Position numbers and translations under genes: made by a program
The notes under the pieces: generated by a model
Seen by the model: only the letters and a program-made list of their open reading frames with translations
The model's database searches: none
What the model was told of the DNA's origin: nothing
Shown here: piece by piece, positions 1 through 9,774 of the stretch
Numbering within the stretch: position 1 is the stretch's first letter
How the letters are laid out: the number at the start of each line of letters is the position of its first letter
Assembly: GCF_009733535.1 (NCBI RefSeq)
Contig: NZ_SMMI01000003.1
Span: 186,001 to 250,000, forward strand
Direction: 5' to 3'
Source of the DNA: Sphingobacterium endophyticum
GTDB lineage: Bacteria; Bacteroidota; Bacteroidia; Sphingobacteriales; Sphingobacteriaceae
Length of the DNA: 64,000 nucleotides

Positions 1-221
1 CATATGGATTGATCATGATGCAAGGATATGGTAAAATGAATGATTGGACTATTGAAACTCCTGCATTAATTCGTTACGGACAGTTGACGAATGATGAATT
101 CTTTGTATCTGAAGAAGCTGCAAAAAGAGGTGTAACTATTCAAAATCATTCGCAAACAGATCCGATTGTCATGTTGAAACATTTTGGCCCTGACAATCCT
201 GATTTAGAAGTAAAAGGTTAA
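1..221 (+). CDS. C-terminal fragment of an unidentified protein, cut by window start
   Basis: An open frame enters from the left edge (the in-frame codons before the first Met read Y-G-L-I) and ends at TAA 219-221. About 73 residues are visible, without a membrane segment or a motif I can assign; the tail reads DPIVMLKHFGPDNPDLEVKG. The next gene starts about 20 bases downstream on the same strand, so it is probably the first visible member of the 3-keto-sugar operon. It does not look like the C-terminus of a GMC oxidoreductase or of gluconate dehydrogenase subunit 3, which often occur in such operons. Function unknown. Confidence 0.6.
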   Translation, partial: YGLIMMQGYGKMNDWTIETPALIRYGQLTNDEFFVSEEAAKRGVTIQNHSQTDPIVMLKHFGPDNPDLEVKG

Positions 222-242
222 GAATCAAATAAAAACTTAGTG

Positions 243-1283
243 ATGAGCAAGAACAATTTCCCAAAATTACATAATGCTACATGGCCAGGCATTGTAGGTA
301 AAGGTGACCAAGAACCGATCATCTCCTTAGATGAGTTGTTGGAAAAAACGGCAAATGCAGAAGTTGATGGTGTAAAATTCGACGGCGTTGACTTAGGATT
401 ATTTGATGCCCATGTTAAATTAGATCCTTCAGATGATCATATAAAATCAGTGGTTGATAAAATTGGTGGTCAATATGGTTTATCCATTGGTACTCTCGTT
501 GCTCCTATTTGGCCACCAGATGGTGGTTCAGCAATGGGATCACAAGCAGATCGGGACAACTTTGTTGAAGTCGTAAGAAAAGCTTCTGAGTTTGGATATA
601 AATTGAGAAAGGAAGGAATCCGTACCAATAACGTGATCCGTATTGATTCAGCTACTAGTGTGGAAGAATGGGCCAAAAACCCAACAGAAAACACCAAACT
701 AATTGCTGAAACTTTTCGCAGGGCATGTGATGCCGCTGCTGAATACGGCGAAAGACTTGCAGCTGAAGGTGAGATTTGTTGGGGTGGAATGCAAAGTTGG
801 AGAACCATGTTAGATACTTTGGAAATGGTGGATCGCGATAATATCGGTTTCCAGGCAGACATGTCTCATACTTTCCTTTATTTATTGGGTTATAATGCTC
901 CTGAAGACCGCATCCTAAAACCAGATTTTCAATGGGATGACCGTGAAGAACTTGAAAGAGGTCTTAAATTCTTAACATCAAAACTGCGCCCTTGGACCAT
1001 AGACTTCCATGTGGCACAAAATGACGGAACTGTATTCGGATCTGGATCTCATGATAAAACAGGTAGACATTGCTTACCGACAGACCCGAATGGTAGATTG
1101 GATATTGCGAAAGATGCAGGATTTTGGTTGAGAGATGATAACGGCAACCTAACAAAAGCATTCAATCATATTTGTTGGGATGGTTGTATGTTCCCTAATG
1201 AGGTTATGCACAAGCAGGAAACCTGGAACTCAATCTTAAAAACCTTGATTGACGTTCGTGAAAAAAATGGATGGTCTGAGTAA
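243..1283 (+). CDS. Sugar phosphate isomerase/epimerase-like TIM-barrel protein
   Basis: A 346-residue soluble protein of the xylose-isomerase-like TIM-barrel superfamily. Likely metal ligands are the Glu in GEICWGG (about residue 177), the Asp and His in FQADMSHT (about 206-213), and the His in DFHVAQNDG. No signal peptide is visible. I start it at ATG 243 rather than the GTG just before it. Context (Gfo/Idh oxidoreductase and DUF1080 lipoprotein directly downstream) matches the 3-keto-glycoside utilisation clusters described in Bacteroidota, where TIM-barrel proteins of this kind act as epimerases or as eliminases on 3-keto-glycosides. The exact reaction is inference. Confidence 0.8.
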   Translation: MSKNNFPKLHNATWPGIVGKGDQEPIISLDELLEKTANAEVDGVKFDGVDLGLFDAHVKLDPSDDHIKSVVDKIGGQYGLSIGTLVAPIWPPDGGSAMGSQADRDNFVEVVRKASEFGYKLRKEGIRTNNVIRIDSATSVEEWAKNPTENTKLIAETFRRACDAAAEYGERLAAEGEICWGGMQSWRTMLDTLEMVDRDNIGFQADMSHTFLYLLGYNAPEDRILKPDFQWDDREELERGLKFLTSKLRPWTIDFHVAQNDGTVFGSGSHDKTGRHCLPTDPNGRLDIAKDAGFWLRDDNGNLTKAFNHICWDGCMFPNEVMHKQETWNSILKTLIDVREKNGWSE

Positions 1284-1300
1284 TTTGTAAAACAAGAATT

Positions 1301-2461
1301 ATGAGCAAAAAAGAATTAAGAATAGGATTAATTGGTTGTGGATTCATGGGTAGAACTCACTCCAATGGATATAAAAGAGTAAGTAATTTCTTTCCAGATT
1401 TGGAATATAAACCTGTTTTGAAGGCGGTTTGTTCCCGTAGCGAAGATAAGGTTAAAGCTTTCGCAGAGCAATGGGGTTATGAATCATATGAAACGGATTG
1501 GAAAAAACTTATTGCAAGAGAAGATATTGATGCCGTAGATATTTGCACACCTAATAATATGCATATGGAAATTGCAATCGCTGCTGCCGCAGCGGGCAAG
1601 ATGGTTTTATGTGAAAAACCATTATCCAGAACACTTGAAGAAGGTGAAAAAATGGTTGCTGCAGTAGAGGCAAATCAAGTGAAAAACACGATTTGGTATA
1701 ATTACCGTCGCCTACCAGCTGTTACTTTAGCGAAGCAAATTGTTGATAGTGGAAAATTGGGTAAGATCTTCCATTATCGCACCAACTTCTTACAGGATTG
1801 GACTATTAATGAGAATTTACCCCAAGGTGGAGCTGCATTTTGGAGAATGGATGCTGAGGCAGCGGGTTCTGGAGTGACAGGAGACCTTTTAGCACACTGT
1901 ATTGATCTAGCAATGTGGTTGAATGGTGGAATCAAAGATGTTTCTGCAATGACCGAAATCTTCGTAAAACAAAGGATGCATGAAGAGACCGGTAAAATGG
2001 AAGATGTAAAAATTGATGACGCTTGTTTATTCCACTGTCACTTTGATAATGGTTCTTTGGGATTATTTGAATCTACTCGATATGCACGCGGACATAAAGC
2101 CTTATTTACTTTTGAAATCAATGGAGAAAAAGGATCATTAAAATGGGATCTACATGATTTGAACCGATTAGAATATTTCAACAATTCAGATGAAGGTATA
2201 GTTAAGGGATGGCGCTCCATTCATGTCACTGATGGCGACCAACCTTACATGGATAAATGGTGGGTTCCAGGCTTATCAATAGGTTACGAACATTCATTTG
2301 TTCATCAAGTAGCAGATTTTTTACAATCAGTGGAAAATGGCGAAGAATGTCATCCAACTTTCCGTGATGCATTGGAAACTCAGAAAGTCTGTGAAGCAGT
2401 TATTAACTCTGCTAAAAACAGAAAATGGGAAGACACAGATGTAGATTGGAAAAATAAATAA
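1301..2461 (+). CDS. Gfo/Idh/MocA-family NAD(P)-dependent oxidoreductase
   Basis: A 386-residue cytoplasmic dehydrogenase. The N-terminal Rossmann fold carries [12 protein letters not shown] (residues 9-20), and the family EKP motif appears in [12 protein letters not shown] (about 104-115). A C-terminal alpha/beta domain follows. Members oxidise or reduce sugars, inositols and their phosphates. It lies 17 bases after the TIM-barrel gene and 17 bases before the DUF1080 gene. In this setting the likely job is interconversion of 3-keto and 3-hydroxy sugars; the substrate cannot be read from the sequence. Confidence 0.85.
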   Translation: MSKKELRIGLIGCGFMGRTHSNGYKRVSNFFPDLEYKPVLKAVCSRSEDKVKAFAEQWGYESYETDWKKLIAREDIDAVDICTPNNMHMEIAIAAAAAGKMVLCEKPLSRTLEEGEKMVAAVEANQVKNTIWYNYRRLPAVTLAKQIVDSGKLGKIFHYRTNFLQDWTINENLPQGGAAFWRMDAEAAGSGVTGDLLAHCIDLAMWLNGGIKDVSAMTEIFVKQRMHEETGKMEDVKIDDACLFHCHFDNGSLGLFESTRYARGHKALFTFEINGEKGSLKWDLHDLNRLEYFNNSDEGIVKGWRSIHVTDGDQPYMDKWWVPGLSIGYEHSFVHQVADFLQSVENGEECHPTFRDALETQKVCEAVINSAKNRKWEDTDVDWKNK

Positions 2462-2478
2462 CCAATAAAAGAGCATAC

Positions 2479-3276
2479 ATGAAAAAAATATTCAAATTTA
2501 GCTGTATATGCCTTACAGCGACCGTTTTACTTAGCTCTTGCAATGGTAGTAATGCGGAACAAAACAACAAACAAGACAGCACTTCTGCATCCGAAGAAAG
2601 CCTCGATCAAGGTTATGTTGACATGTTTGACAAAAACTCATTAACTGGTTGGGAAGGTGATACAACATACTGGAAAATGCAAAATGGAGTGCTTACCGGG
2701 GAGATCCGAACAGATCAAGAACCCTTGAAAAACAATACATTTTTAATCTGGAATGGTGGTGAAGTCGGAGACTTCTCGTTGAAAACTAAGTTTAAAATTT
2801 CCGAAAATGGAAATAGTGGTGTAAATTACAGAAGCGAACGCTTTACTGAGGTCCCAAATGCGTTAAAAGGATATCAGGCAGATATTGACGGTAAGAACAA
2901 CTATACCGGTCAAAATTATGAAGAACGCAAGCGTACAACTTTGGCATATCGTGGTCAACGTACTGAAATCTTAAATCCAGCTGATGGATATGAAGGTGAA
3001 GTGAAAGGTAATGCTTGGACAAATCTAAAAATAATTGATTCTGTAGCAACACCTGAAGAGTTAAAAACGATTGTTAAGCCAAATGACTGGAATGAATTGG
3101 AAATTGTGGCTGAAGGTGATAAATTAACCCATTTTATTAATGGTAAAATCATTGCTGAAGTTATAGATAATGATCCAGTTCAGCGCAAAGAAAAAGGACT
3201 AATTGGAGTGCAAGTACATGTTGGGCCTCCAATGAAAGTCGAATATAAAGACATGCAAATTAAAATTTTGAAATAA
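2479..3276 (+). CDS. DUF1080 lipoprotein, probable 3-keto-disaccharide hydrolase
   Basis: A 265-residue exported lipoprotein. The leader ends in the lipobox LSSC with Cys21 as acyl acceptor. A low-complexity Ser/Gln/Asn linker follows, then a single DUF1080 domain (about residues 45-263) with typical features: DMFDKNSLTGWEG at its start, SGVNYRSE and GYQADI in the middle. The family (Pfam PF06439) is now described as 3-keto-disaccharide hydrolase, a concanavalin-like beta-sandwich. Together with the two upstream genes this suggests periplasmic or surface cleavage of a 3-keto-glycoside and cytoplasmic processing of the product. The oxidase that would make the keto-sugar is not in the window. 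Confidence 0.85.
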   Translation: MKKIFKFSCICLTATVLLSSCNGSNAEQNNKQDSTSASEESLDQGYVDMFDKNSLTGWEGDTTYWKMQNGVLTGEIRTDQEPLKNNTFLIWNGGEVGDFSLKTKFKISENGNSGVNYRSERFTEVPNALKGYQADIDGKNNYTGQNYEERKRTTLAYRGQRTEILNPADGYEGEVKGNAWTNLKIIDSVATPEELKTIVKPNDWNELEIVAEGDKLTHFINGKIIAEVIDNDPVQRKEKGLIGVQVHVGPPMKVEYKDMQIKILK

Positions 3277-3301
3277 TAAAATTATAATAATAATCCGCAA
3301 T

Positions 3302-4024
3302 ATGGAATGGAAAGAAAATGTGAGAAATACCTTATTCGAACTGCTTACAGCAGAAGATAAAAGTTATTTAGTGGAATGTGAGCAATCTATTGCAGAGAAT
3401 TATTCATCAAGTTTCGTCAAATTTTTTTCCTCTCTAAGTAGGAAATTAAATACGAGCAAGGACAAATTAGTAAGTATGGTCCAAGAGGATGACAATCCTT
3501 TGATTGTAGAACATTGGACCGTACTTAGACTTGCGCGAGTCTATCTTTTAAGTCTAATCCAAGACCAACAGGAACCTTATTTCACGTTTCTTGAAAAGTT
3601 ATTCAACTATTCAGATATGCAAGAGTTAGTAGCTCTATATTCAGCATTGAATATATATCAATTTCCTAAAATATGGATTGACCGTTGCCAAGAAGGAATA
3701 AGAAACAATATTGGTCCTGTTCAAGAAGCAATTATGGAGCAGAATAAATTTCCTGCTAATTACTTGTCTGAAGAAGCATGGAACCAACTTGTGCTAAAAA
3801 GTTTTTTTACCGGCAAGGATATTAAAAAGATTTACGGTCTTTATGAAAGAAATAATGTAAATCTTGCAAATTCAATTGTCGATTATATTTATGAACGTGA
3901 TTCTGCCAAAAGAGAAATCCATCCTATGTTATGGGAGCTGGCAAAGGATCATTTACCTCCTCGTGCTGTAGAAATCTTAAAACAGCAGAAAAATCTTAGC
4001 CCAGAATTATTAGAGAAAATTTAA
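3302..4024 (+). CDS. eboA: EboA-domain protein
   Basis: A 240-residue, mostly helical soluble protein with no catalytic motif. I assign it from its place as the first gene of a six-gene set that follows the exact eboA-F order, and from general similarity to EboA proteins. The ebo cluster occurs in many Bacteroidota, cyanobacteria and some proteobacteria and was transferred into eustigmatophyte plastids. In Nostoc it is needed to deliver the scytonemin precursor to the periplasm. EboA itself has no known activity. It starts 25 bases after the DUF1080 gene and ends 11 bases before eboB, so it is probably co-transcribed with both. Confidence 0.85.
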   Translation: MEWKENVRNTLFELLTAEDKSYLVECEQSIAENYSSSFVKFFSSLSRKLNTSKDKLVSMVQEDDNPLIVEHWTVLRLARVYLLSLIQDQQEPYFTFLEKLFNYSDMQELVALYSALNIYQFPKIWIDRCQEGIRNNIGPVQEAIMEQNKFPANYLSEEAWNQLVLKSFFTGKDIKKIYGLYERNNVNLANSIVDYIYERDSAKREIHPMLWELAKDHLPPRAVEILKQQKNLSPELLEKI

Positions 4025-4035
4025 AACAGACAGTA

Positions 4036-5016
4036 ATGTGCACAGAATTAAATAGAGACTTAGCGAGCATGGGTAGACCTATGCCCTTGGACTTTGAATT
4101 AATTAAAGGGATGAAATTCGTGGACCCACATATTCATATGGTTTCACGTACAACGGATGATTACCAAGCTCTGTTTGATGCAGGAGTCCTATTATTGATT
4201 GAACCTGCTTTTTGGGTTGGTCAGCCTAGGACGGGAATTGATACCTTTAAGGATTATTACAGTAGCCTTATAGGTTGGGAAAGATTTAGGGCTTCCCAAT
4301 TTGGGATAAGACATTTCTGTACCATTGGCTTAAACTCAAGAGAAGCCAACAATGAAGCATTAGCTGAACAAGTCATGGAGATTCTTCCTCATTTCATATA
4401 TAAGGAAGGTGTATTAGGGATTGGAGAGATTGGTTATGATGATCAAACTTCTGCCGAAGACAAATATTACAGAGCTCAACTTGAATTAGCAAAAGAAGCT
4501 GGGCTTCCTGTCCAGGTTCACACACCTCATCGTGATAAAACAAAAGGAACAACTAGAAGCATGGATGTAGCCATTGAACACGGCTTAGATCCTAAAACCG
4601 TTATCATTGACCATAACTCTGAAGAAACTGTAAAAGAAGTTTTAGACCGTGGCTTCTATGCCGGATTTACCATTTATCCATTTACAAAAATGGGCAATGA
4701 AAGAATGGTAGAAATTGTCAAGGAATATGGTTCAGAAAGGATTATGGTTAACTCTGCAGCGGATTGGGGAATAAGCGATCCCTTAGCGGTACCTAAAACG
4801 GCTGCCTTGATGGCTCAACATGGCATTTCTAAAGAAGATATCGAGAAAGTATGTTTTCAAAATGCGCTAGACGCCTTTCAGGTAAGCAATCACATGAATC
4901 TAGGTGATCTAGACAAAACATATTTTGCTGATCCAAACGAAAAATTTGAAGGCAACACGATTTTGCGTGGTGGTCAACAACCAAGGTTAAATAAGGATTC
5001 TATTATTATTTCTTAA
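4036..5016 (+). CDS. eboB: EboB, TatD-like metal-dependent hydrolase
   Basis: A 326-residue amidohydrolase-superfamily protein. The metal-binding motif is DPHIHM near residues 31-36; later candidate ligands lie in GIGEIGYDD (Glu, about 134), VQVHTPHRDK (His), IIDHNSEE (His) and NSAADWG (Asp near 241), the usual TatD order. Length and lack of a signal peptide fit a cytoplasmic hydrolase. It lies between eboA (11-base gap) and eboC (11-base gap). The natural substrate of EboB is not known; a nuclease role as in classical TatD should not be assumed. Confidence 0.85.
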   Translation: MCTELNRDLASMGRPMPLDFELIKGMKFVDPHIHMVSRTTDDYQALFDAGVLLLIEPAFWVGQPRTGIDTFKDYYSSLIGWERFRASQFGIRHFCTIGLNSREANNEALAEQVMEILPHFIYKEGVLGIGEIGYDDQTSAEDKYYRAQLELAKEAGLPVQVHTPHRDKTKGTTRSMDVAIEHGLDPKTVIIDHNSEETVKEVLDRGFYAGFTIYPFTKMGNERMVEIVKEYGSERIMVNSAADWGISDPLAVPKTAALMAQHGISKEDIEKVCFQNALDAFQVSNHMNLGDLDKTYFADPNEKFEGNTILRGGQQPRLNKDSIIIS

Positions 5017-5027
5017 ATAAGCATCAT

Positions 5028-5900
5028 ATGTTGAAACCATGGATCCAAATAATTCGGCCTTCCAATGTTTTAACAGCAATATCCGATGTTTTAGCTGGCG
5101 TTGCTTTAGCTTGTCTATTTCTACAAAGCAATCTGCCCGATGCTAATAGTTTGATATGGATAACCTTATCCAGCATGTTGTTATACACAGGAGGCATCGT
5201 TTTTAACGATGTCTTTGACGCTGAATTGGATAGAATAGAGAGACCTGAACGTCCGATTCCTTCAGGAAAAGTTAAGAAGTCTGCTGCAGCATTTTTAGGA
5301 ACATTAGCCTTTGCCGTAGGATGCCTATTAGCATTTCTCGTAAATATAACTGCCTTTTATATTGCATTGGCTATTGTATTGATGTGCCTTTTATACAATG
5401 GAAAAGCAAAGCACCATTTTATTGCTGGCCCCATTGTTATGGGAAGTTGTCGAGGTTTAAATTTATTGTTAGGAATGGCAGTACTACCAGCCTCTTTGAT
5501 TTACTGGTATATAGCTATTATTCCAATAATCTATATTGCATCAGTGACCAATATCAGTCGAGGTGAAGTATATGGAAATAATAAAACGGCAATGTTAGTT
5601 TCTGTGGGATTATATTCCATCGTAGTGCTAACACTTCTTTACTTCACTTTCAGTAGCAAAAATTATTTGGCGTTAATATTTATACTTTTATTTACTTCTA
5701 TGATTGCAATGCCTTTATTAAAGGCCTTAAAATCATTAAACCCTTTAGATGTTAGAAAAGCCGTTAAATTTGGTGTTTTAGCACTGATTTTAATGAATGC
5801 CAGTTGGATTGCAATCTCAGGCTTTTGGCTTCTTGCTATTGCCGTTTGTGCCATCCTACCTGTATCAATTTACTTAGCCAAAAAATTTGCCGTAACCTAA
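5028..5900 (+). CDS. eboC: EboC, UbiA-family prenyltransferase
   Basis: A 290-residue integral membrane protein with about eight hydrophobic helices. The first aspartate-rich motif NDVFDAELDR (about residues 65-74), followed by RPERPIPSGKV, is the prenyl-diphosphate/Mg binding site of the UbiA superfamily. The second motif region is less clear (TNISRGEVYGNNK). UbiA proteins join a polyprenyl chain to an acceptor in the membrane; in the ebo pathway a lipid-linked product has been proposed. It starts at ATG 5028 and ends 12 bases before the eboD ATG. Confidence 0.9.
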   Translation: MLKPWIQIIRPSNVLTAISDVLAGVALACLFLQSNLPDANSLIWITLSSMLLYTGGIVFNDVFDAELDRIERPERPIPSGKVKKSAAAFLGTLAFAVGCLLAFLVNITAFYIALAIVLMCLLYNGKAKHHFIAGPIVMGSCRGLNLLLGMAVLPASLIYWYIAIIPIIYIASVTNISRGEVYGNNKTAMLVSVGLYSIVVLTLLYFTFSSKNYLALIFILLFTSMIAMPLLKALKSLNPLDVRKAVKFGVLALILMNASWIAISGFWLLAIAVCAILPVSIYLAKKFAVT

Positions 5901-5912
5901 ACCTTGCGCACT

Positions 5913-7094
5913 ATGGAACGATCATTAGAACAAAAATTTACAGTCGAATATCAATATAATGTTTACTTCACTAAAGGATTATTCTCCTTAGGTAATAACC
6001 TTTTTAAGGATTTCCTTTCTAAAAGAAGTAATCCTGGCTTCAAACAAAAAATACTTTTTGTAATTGATGCTGGATTTAGTGAAAAAAATCCTGAATTAAG
6101 CAATCAGATCCGCAATTACTTTATGGAATCTGAAGATTTTATTCTTGCAAGTGAACCTCTTGTAATTCCTGGAGGTGAAATCTGTAAGAATGACATTAAA
6201 TGCCTAGATTCTATTATACAAGCTGTAGATCAATATGGCATTGACAGACATTCCTATATCGTAGGAATAGGTGGTGGTGCTATCCTTGATTTAGTAGGAT
6301 TTGCAGCAACCATTTCACATCGTGGAATTAAACACATCCGTATTCCTACAACGGTATTATCCCAAAATGACTCTGGAGTAGGGGTTAAAAACTCAATTAA
6401 CTATAAAGGGAAAAAGAATTTCTTAGGCACTTTCGCACCTCCTCAAGCAGTATTCAATGATTTTGAATTCCTACATTCTCTAGATGATAGATCTTGGATT
6501 GCAGGAGTATCCGAAGCTATTAAAGTTGCTTTAATTAAGGATATCAATTTCTATGAATGGATTGTGAACAATGCCCAAAAAATTAAAACAAGAAATTCTG
6601 CAGAAATGGAAGACCTAATCTACAGATGTGCAGATAAACACTTAGAACATATACGAAATGGGGACCCATTTGAACTAGGTTCTTCCAGACCTCTAGACTT
6701 TGGCCATTGGAGTGCTCATAAATTAGAGCAGATGACAGATTTTAAGGTGCTCCATGGTGAAGCTGTTTCTATTGGAATCGCAATTGATGTTTTATATTCT
6801 TTTTTGGTTGGAAAGATTTCAGAAAAAGATGCTTACAGTGTCGTTGAACTTCTACATCAATTAGACTTACCAATCTATCACCCTATGTTGGATACGGAAG
6901 AGGCTAGATTTATATTACTATCTGGATTATTAGATTTTCAAGAACATCTAGGAGGAAAATTGACAATTGTCCTTTTGGAAAAATTAGGCAAAGGAATAGA
7001 TGTGCATTCATTAGAATATCCTTTGGTCCTTCAAGCAATCGATTTATTGAAGAATTTTTGCCAAAATCAAAAACCTGTTTATGAAGCTAGCTAA
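5913..7094 (+). CDS. eboD: EboD, 3-dehydroquinate synthase-like sugar-phosphate cyclase
   Basis: A 393-residue member of the dehydroquinate synthase / 2-epi-5-epi-valiolone synthase superfamily. The NAD-binding GGGAILDLVGFAA loop, IPTTVLSQNDSGVGVKN, and the metal ligands (Glu in the ISEAIK-like AGVSEAIKVA, the His cluster FGHWSAHKLE and VLHGEAVSIG) are all present, so it looks catalytically intact. I use ATG 5913; a TTG three codons earlier is also open. EboD would make a cyclitol from a sugar phosphate. It overlaps eboE by 14 bases, suggesting translational coupling. Confidence 0.9.
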   Translation: MERSLEQKFTVEYQYNVYFTKGLFSLGNNLFKDFLSKRSNPGFKQKILFVIDAGFSEKNPELSNQIRNYFMESEDFILASEPLVIPGGEICKNDIKCLDSIIQAVDQYGIDRHSYIVGIGGGAILDLVGFAATISHRGIKHIRIPTTVLSQNDSGVGVKNSINYKGKKNFLGTFAPPQAVFNDFEFLHSLDDRSWIAGVSEAIKVALIKDINFYEWIVNNAQKIKTRNSAEMEDLIYRCADKHLEHIRNGDPFELGSSRPLDFGHWSAHKLEQMTDFKVLHGEAVSIGIAIDVLYSFLVGKISEKDAYSVVELLHQLDLPIYHPMLDTEEARFILLSGLLDFQEHLGGKLTIVLLEKLGKGIDVHSLEYPLVLQAIDLLKNFCQNQKPVYEAS

Positions 7095-8295
7095 TTCACA
7101 TATTTCCTATTGCAGCAACATTCACCCAGGAGAATTATGGAAAGATCATTTCCATGAATTAAAAACAAATCTGCCAAAAATTAAAGCAGCTGTTTCTCCG
7201 AATCAAAACTTTGGAATAGGGTTAAGACTTTCTGCAAAAGCAGCAAAAGATTTAGCGAACCCCGCTTCCCTTCAGGAATTCCAAACATGGATGAATGAAA
7301 ATGGGTTTTACGTCTTTACAATGAATGGATTCCCATTTGGAGATTTCCATATCAAAGAGGTAAAAGATCAAGTTCATGCTCCCGATTGGACCAGCAATGA
7401 ACGTTTTCAATACACAAAAAACCTGTTTGATATTTTAAATCAATTACTGGAGAATGGTCAAGAGGGTGGAATTTCAACTTCTCCCCTTTCCTACCGTTTT
7501 TGGCATACCGAAAATACTCAAGAATGGAAATCCAAAAGAGACCAATGCACCAAACATATCCTTTTAATTGCTGAATATCTTTACGAGAAAGAAATTTCTA
7601 CAGCAAAATATATGCATTTGGATATTGAACCTGAACCTGATGGAATGCTTGAAGATTCCCAAGAATTTATTGATTGGTATACCCAGGAACTAATTCCAAT
7701 GGCTATTTCTTATTTCAATGAAAAGAGCAAATTGGATGAAGACCAGGCAAAGGCAATTATAAATCGCTATATCTGCCTTTGTTATGATGTTTGCCATTTT
7801 GCCTTGGAATATGAAGACCATCAGCAATGCATGGAACAGTTAGAAAAATTAAATATTAAAATTGGAAAGTTCCAAGTTAGTTCTGCCATTAAAGTTCCAC
7901 TAGCAACTAATCCTGAAATAAGAAAAAATCAGAAAAATAAATTAAAAGAATTCAATGAACCCATTTATCTGCATCAAGTAATTGCAAAGGATTTGGATGG
8001 GAATCTAATTAAATATAAAGATCTTCCAGATGCATTGAATGATACAAATGATATCAATCATATCGAATGGAGAAGTCATTTCCATGTTCCTATCTTCTTG
8101 GAAAGTTATGGAGAACTAGATTCAACCCAAGAAGATATTTTAAAAGTAGTTAACCTTCATAAGGAAAAACAAAGAACCAATCATATCGAGGTAGAAACCT
8201 ATACTTGGGGAGTATTACCCAAATCTTTGCAAGTTCCAATTGAAGAATCCATTGCAAGGGAATTGAGCTGGTTATTGGATAAATTAAAGAGTTAA
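7081..8295 (+). CDS. eboE: EboE, xylose-isomerase-like TIM-barrel protein
   Basis: A 404-residue soluble protein called by position and length as EboE (metabolite traffic protein). The fold is probably a TIM barrel like sugar phosphate isomerases: HLDIEPEPDG carries an acidic pair near residue 180, CYDVCHFALEYED an Asp/His pair, and a late segment RSHFHVPIF a His pair. No signal peptide. It begins inside the end of eboD and is separated from eboF by two bases. Biochemical activity is not established for the family. Confidence 0.85.
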   Translation: MKLANSHISYCSNIHPGELWKDHFHELKTNLPKIKAAVSPNQNFGIGLRLSAKAAKDLANPASLQEFQTWMNENGFYVFTMNGFPFGDFHIKEVKDQVHAPDWTSNERFQYTKNLFDILNQLLENGQEGGISTSPLSYRFWHTENTQEWKSKRDQCTKHILLIAEYLYEKEISTAKYMHLDIEPEPDGMLEDSQEFIDWYTQELIPMAISYFNEKSKLDEDQAKAIINRYICLCYDVCHFALEYEDHQQCMEQLEKLNIKIGKFQVSSAIKVPLATNPEIRKNQKNKLKEFNEPIYLHQVIAKDLDGNLIKYKDLPDALNDTNDINHIEWRSHFHVPIFLESYGELDSTQEDILKVVNLHKEKQRTNHIEVETYTWGVLPKSLQVPIEESIARELSWLLDKLKS

Positions 8296-8297
8296 GT

Positions 8298-9680
8298 ATG
8301 AAGAGAATTGTAGTAATTGATATAGTTGGGCTTTCAAGCTCTGTAATCGGGGAACACACCCCTTTCATCCAAAAATTTATTGCTGAAAATAAATTACGCC
8401 ATATTAAACCCGTATTACCTGCATTGACAACGTCTTCACAGACTACTTATTTAACCGGCGTATCTCCCAGTCAGCATGGTATTGTGGGAAATGGTTGGTA
8501 TGACCACACAGCTGCTGAAATACAGTTTTGGAAACAAGCCAACGGCTTGGTCCAAGGGGAAAACGTTTGGGAAACAGCAAAAAAAATGGACCCTTCCTTC
8601 ACCTGTGCTCAGATGTTCTGGTGGTACAATATGTATAATGGAGCTGATTTTTCAGTCACTCCTCGGCCAAATTATCTGGCTGATGGTAGAAAAATGCCTG
8701 ATTGTTATGCATACCCAAGTACATTACGAGATGAATTGACAGAAAAATTCGGAAAATTTCCCTTGTTTAATTTCTGGGGACCTAATGCCAATATTACCTC
8801 TTCCAATTGGATTGCAAATTCCGCAATGTATGTTGAAGAAAAACATAAACCTACCTTGAATCTGGTTTATCTGCCTCACTTAGATTATTGCCTTCAGAAA
8901 TTTGGTCCTAAAGCAGATCAAACCGCAGTGGAATTAAAACTAATCGATGAGTTGGTCCAAAAGATGGTTACTTTCTTTAAAGAACGTGATGTTGAGATTG
9001 TTTTAATTTCAGAATATGGAATTGCTCCAGTAGATCAACCTATTCATATCAATAGGATATTAAGAAAAGAAGGTCTATTAGATATTAGAATCGAAAGAGG
9101 ACTAGAACTATTGGATGCCGGCGCATCTGAAGCATTTGCAGTTTCCGACCACCAAATCGCACATATTTACACCAAATCCGAGAAAACAAAAGAAAAATTG
9201 AAATCCTTATTGTCCAATGTACCAGGGATTGCAAAGGTACTGGATAAGGAAGATAAAAAACTTTATCAGATTGACCATAATCGCTCGGGAGATCTCGTTC
9301 TATTGGCCGAGAAAAACGCTTGGTTTACGTATTATTTCTGGGAGGATGACACAAAAGCACCTGATTATGCTAGAATGGTAGATATACATAAAAAACCAGG
9401 TTATGATCCTGTCGAAATGTTTATGACCTCCAAATCAAGAGCAATCTTTAAACTGATATTGAAGAAAATAGGTTTAAGAGCAGTATTGGATATTACACCA
9501 TTAGATCCAAGCTTAGTAAAAGGTTCTCATGGAATTACTGATATTGACCAAGAATATTATCCTATTCTGATAGGAAATTTCGATCAGCTGGAGGACATTG
9601 TAGAACCAACTGCTATCAAAAACCTTTTGCTGAATAAGGTATTTGTAAACAAATCTGTTGATGAGATAGTAAGTTCTTAA
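8298..9680 (+). CDS. eboF: EboF, alkaline-phosphatase-superfamily phosphodiesterase/phosphatase
   Basis: A 460-residue protein of the nucleotide pyrophosphatase/phosphodiesterase type. The N-terminal metal Asp is in VVIDIVG, and the expected nucleophile Thr is in PALTTSSQTTYLTG, followed by GIVGNGWYD. Late ligands are probably in SEYGI, FAVSDHQIAHIY and KGSHGITD. The usual SDHG motif reads SEYG, with the histidine-bearing DHQIAH further on, as I expect for this subfamily. No signal peptide is obvious. It is the last gene of the ebo set; 94 bases separate it from the next gene. Confidence 0.85.
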   Translation: MKRIVVIDIVGLSSSVIGEHTPFIQKFIAENKLRHIKPVLPALTTSSQTTYLTGVSPSQHGIVGNGWYDHTAAEIQFWKQANGLVQGENVWETAKKMDPSFTCAQMFWWYNMYNGADFSVTPRPNYLADGRKMPDCYAYPSTLRDELTEKFGKFPLFNFWGPNANITSSNWIANSAMYVEEKHKPTLNLVYLPHLDYCLQKFGPKADQTAVELKLIDELVQKMVTFFKERDVEIVLISEYGIAPVDQPIHINRILRKEGLLDIRIERGLELLDAGASEAFAVSDHQIAHIYTKSEKTKEKLKSLLSNVPGIAKVLDKEDKKLYQIDHNRSGDLVLLAEKNAWFTYYFWEDDTKAPDYARMVDIHKKPGYDPVEMFMTSKSRAIFKLILKKIGLRAVLDITPLDPSLVKGSHGITDIDQEYYPILIGNFDQLEDIVEPTAIKNLLLNKVFVNKSVDEIVSS

Positions 9681-9774
9681 TATGTAGATAAAATGTAGAC
9701 ATCCTAAACTGTTATGGATAAATTGCTTTAGAAATATCTTTTGCATTTTTATAAATCAAACATTTAGGATTTTT

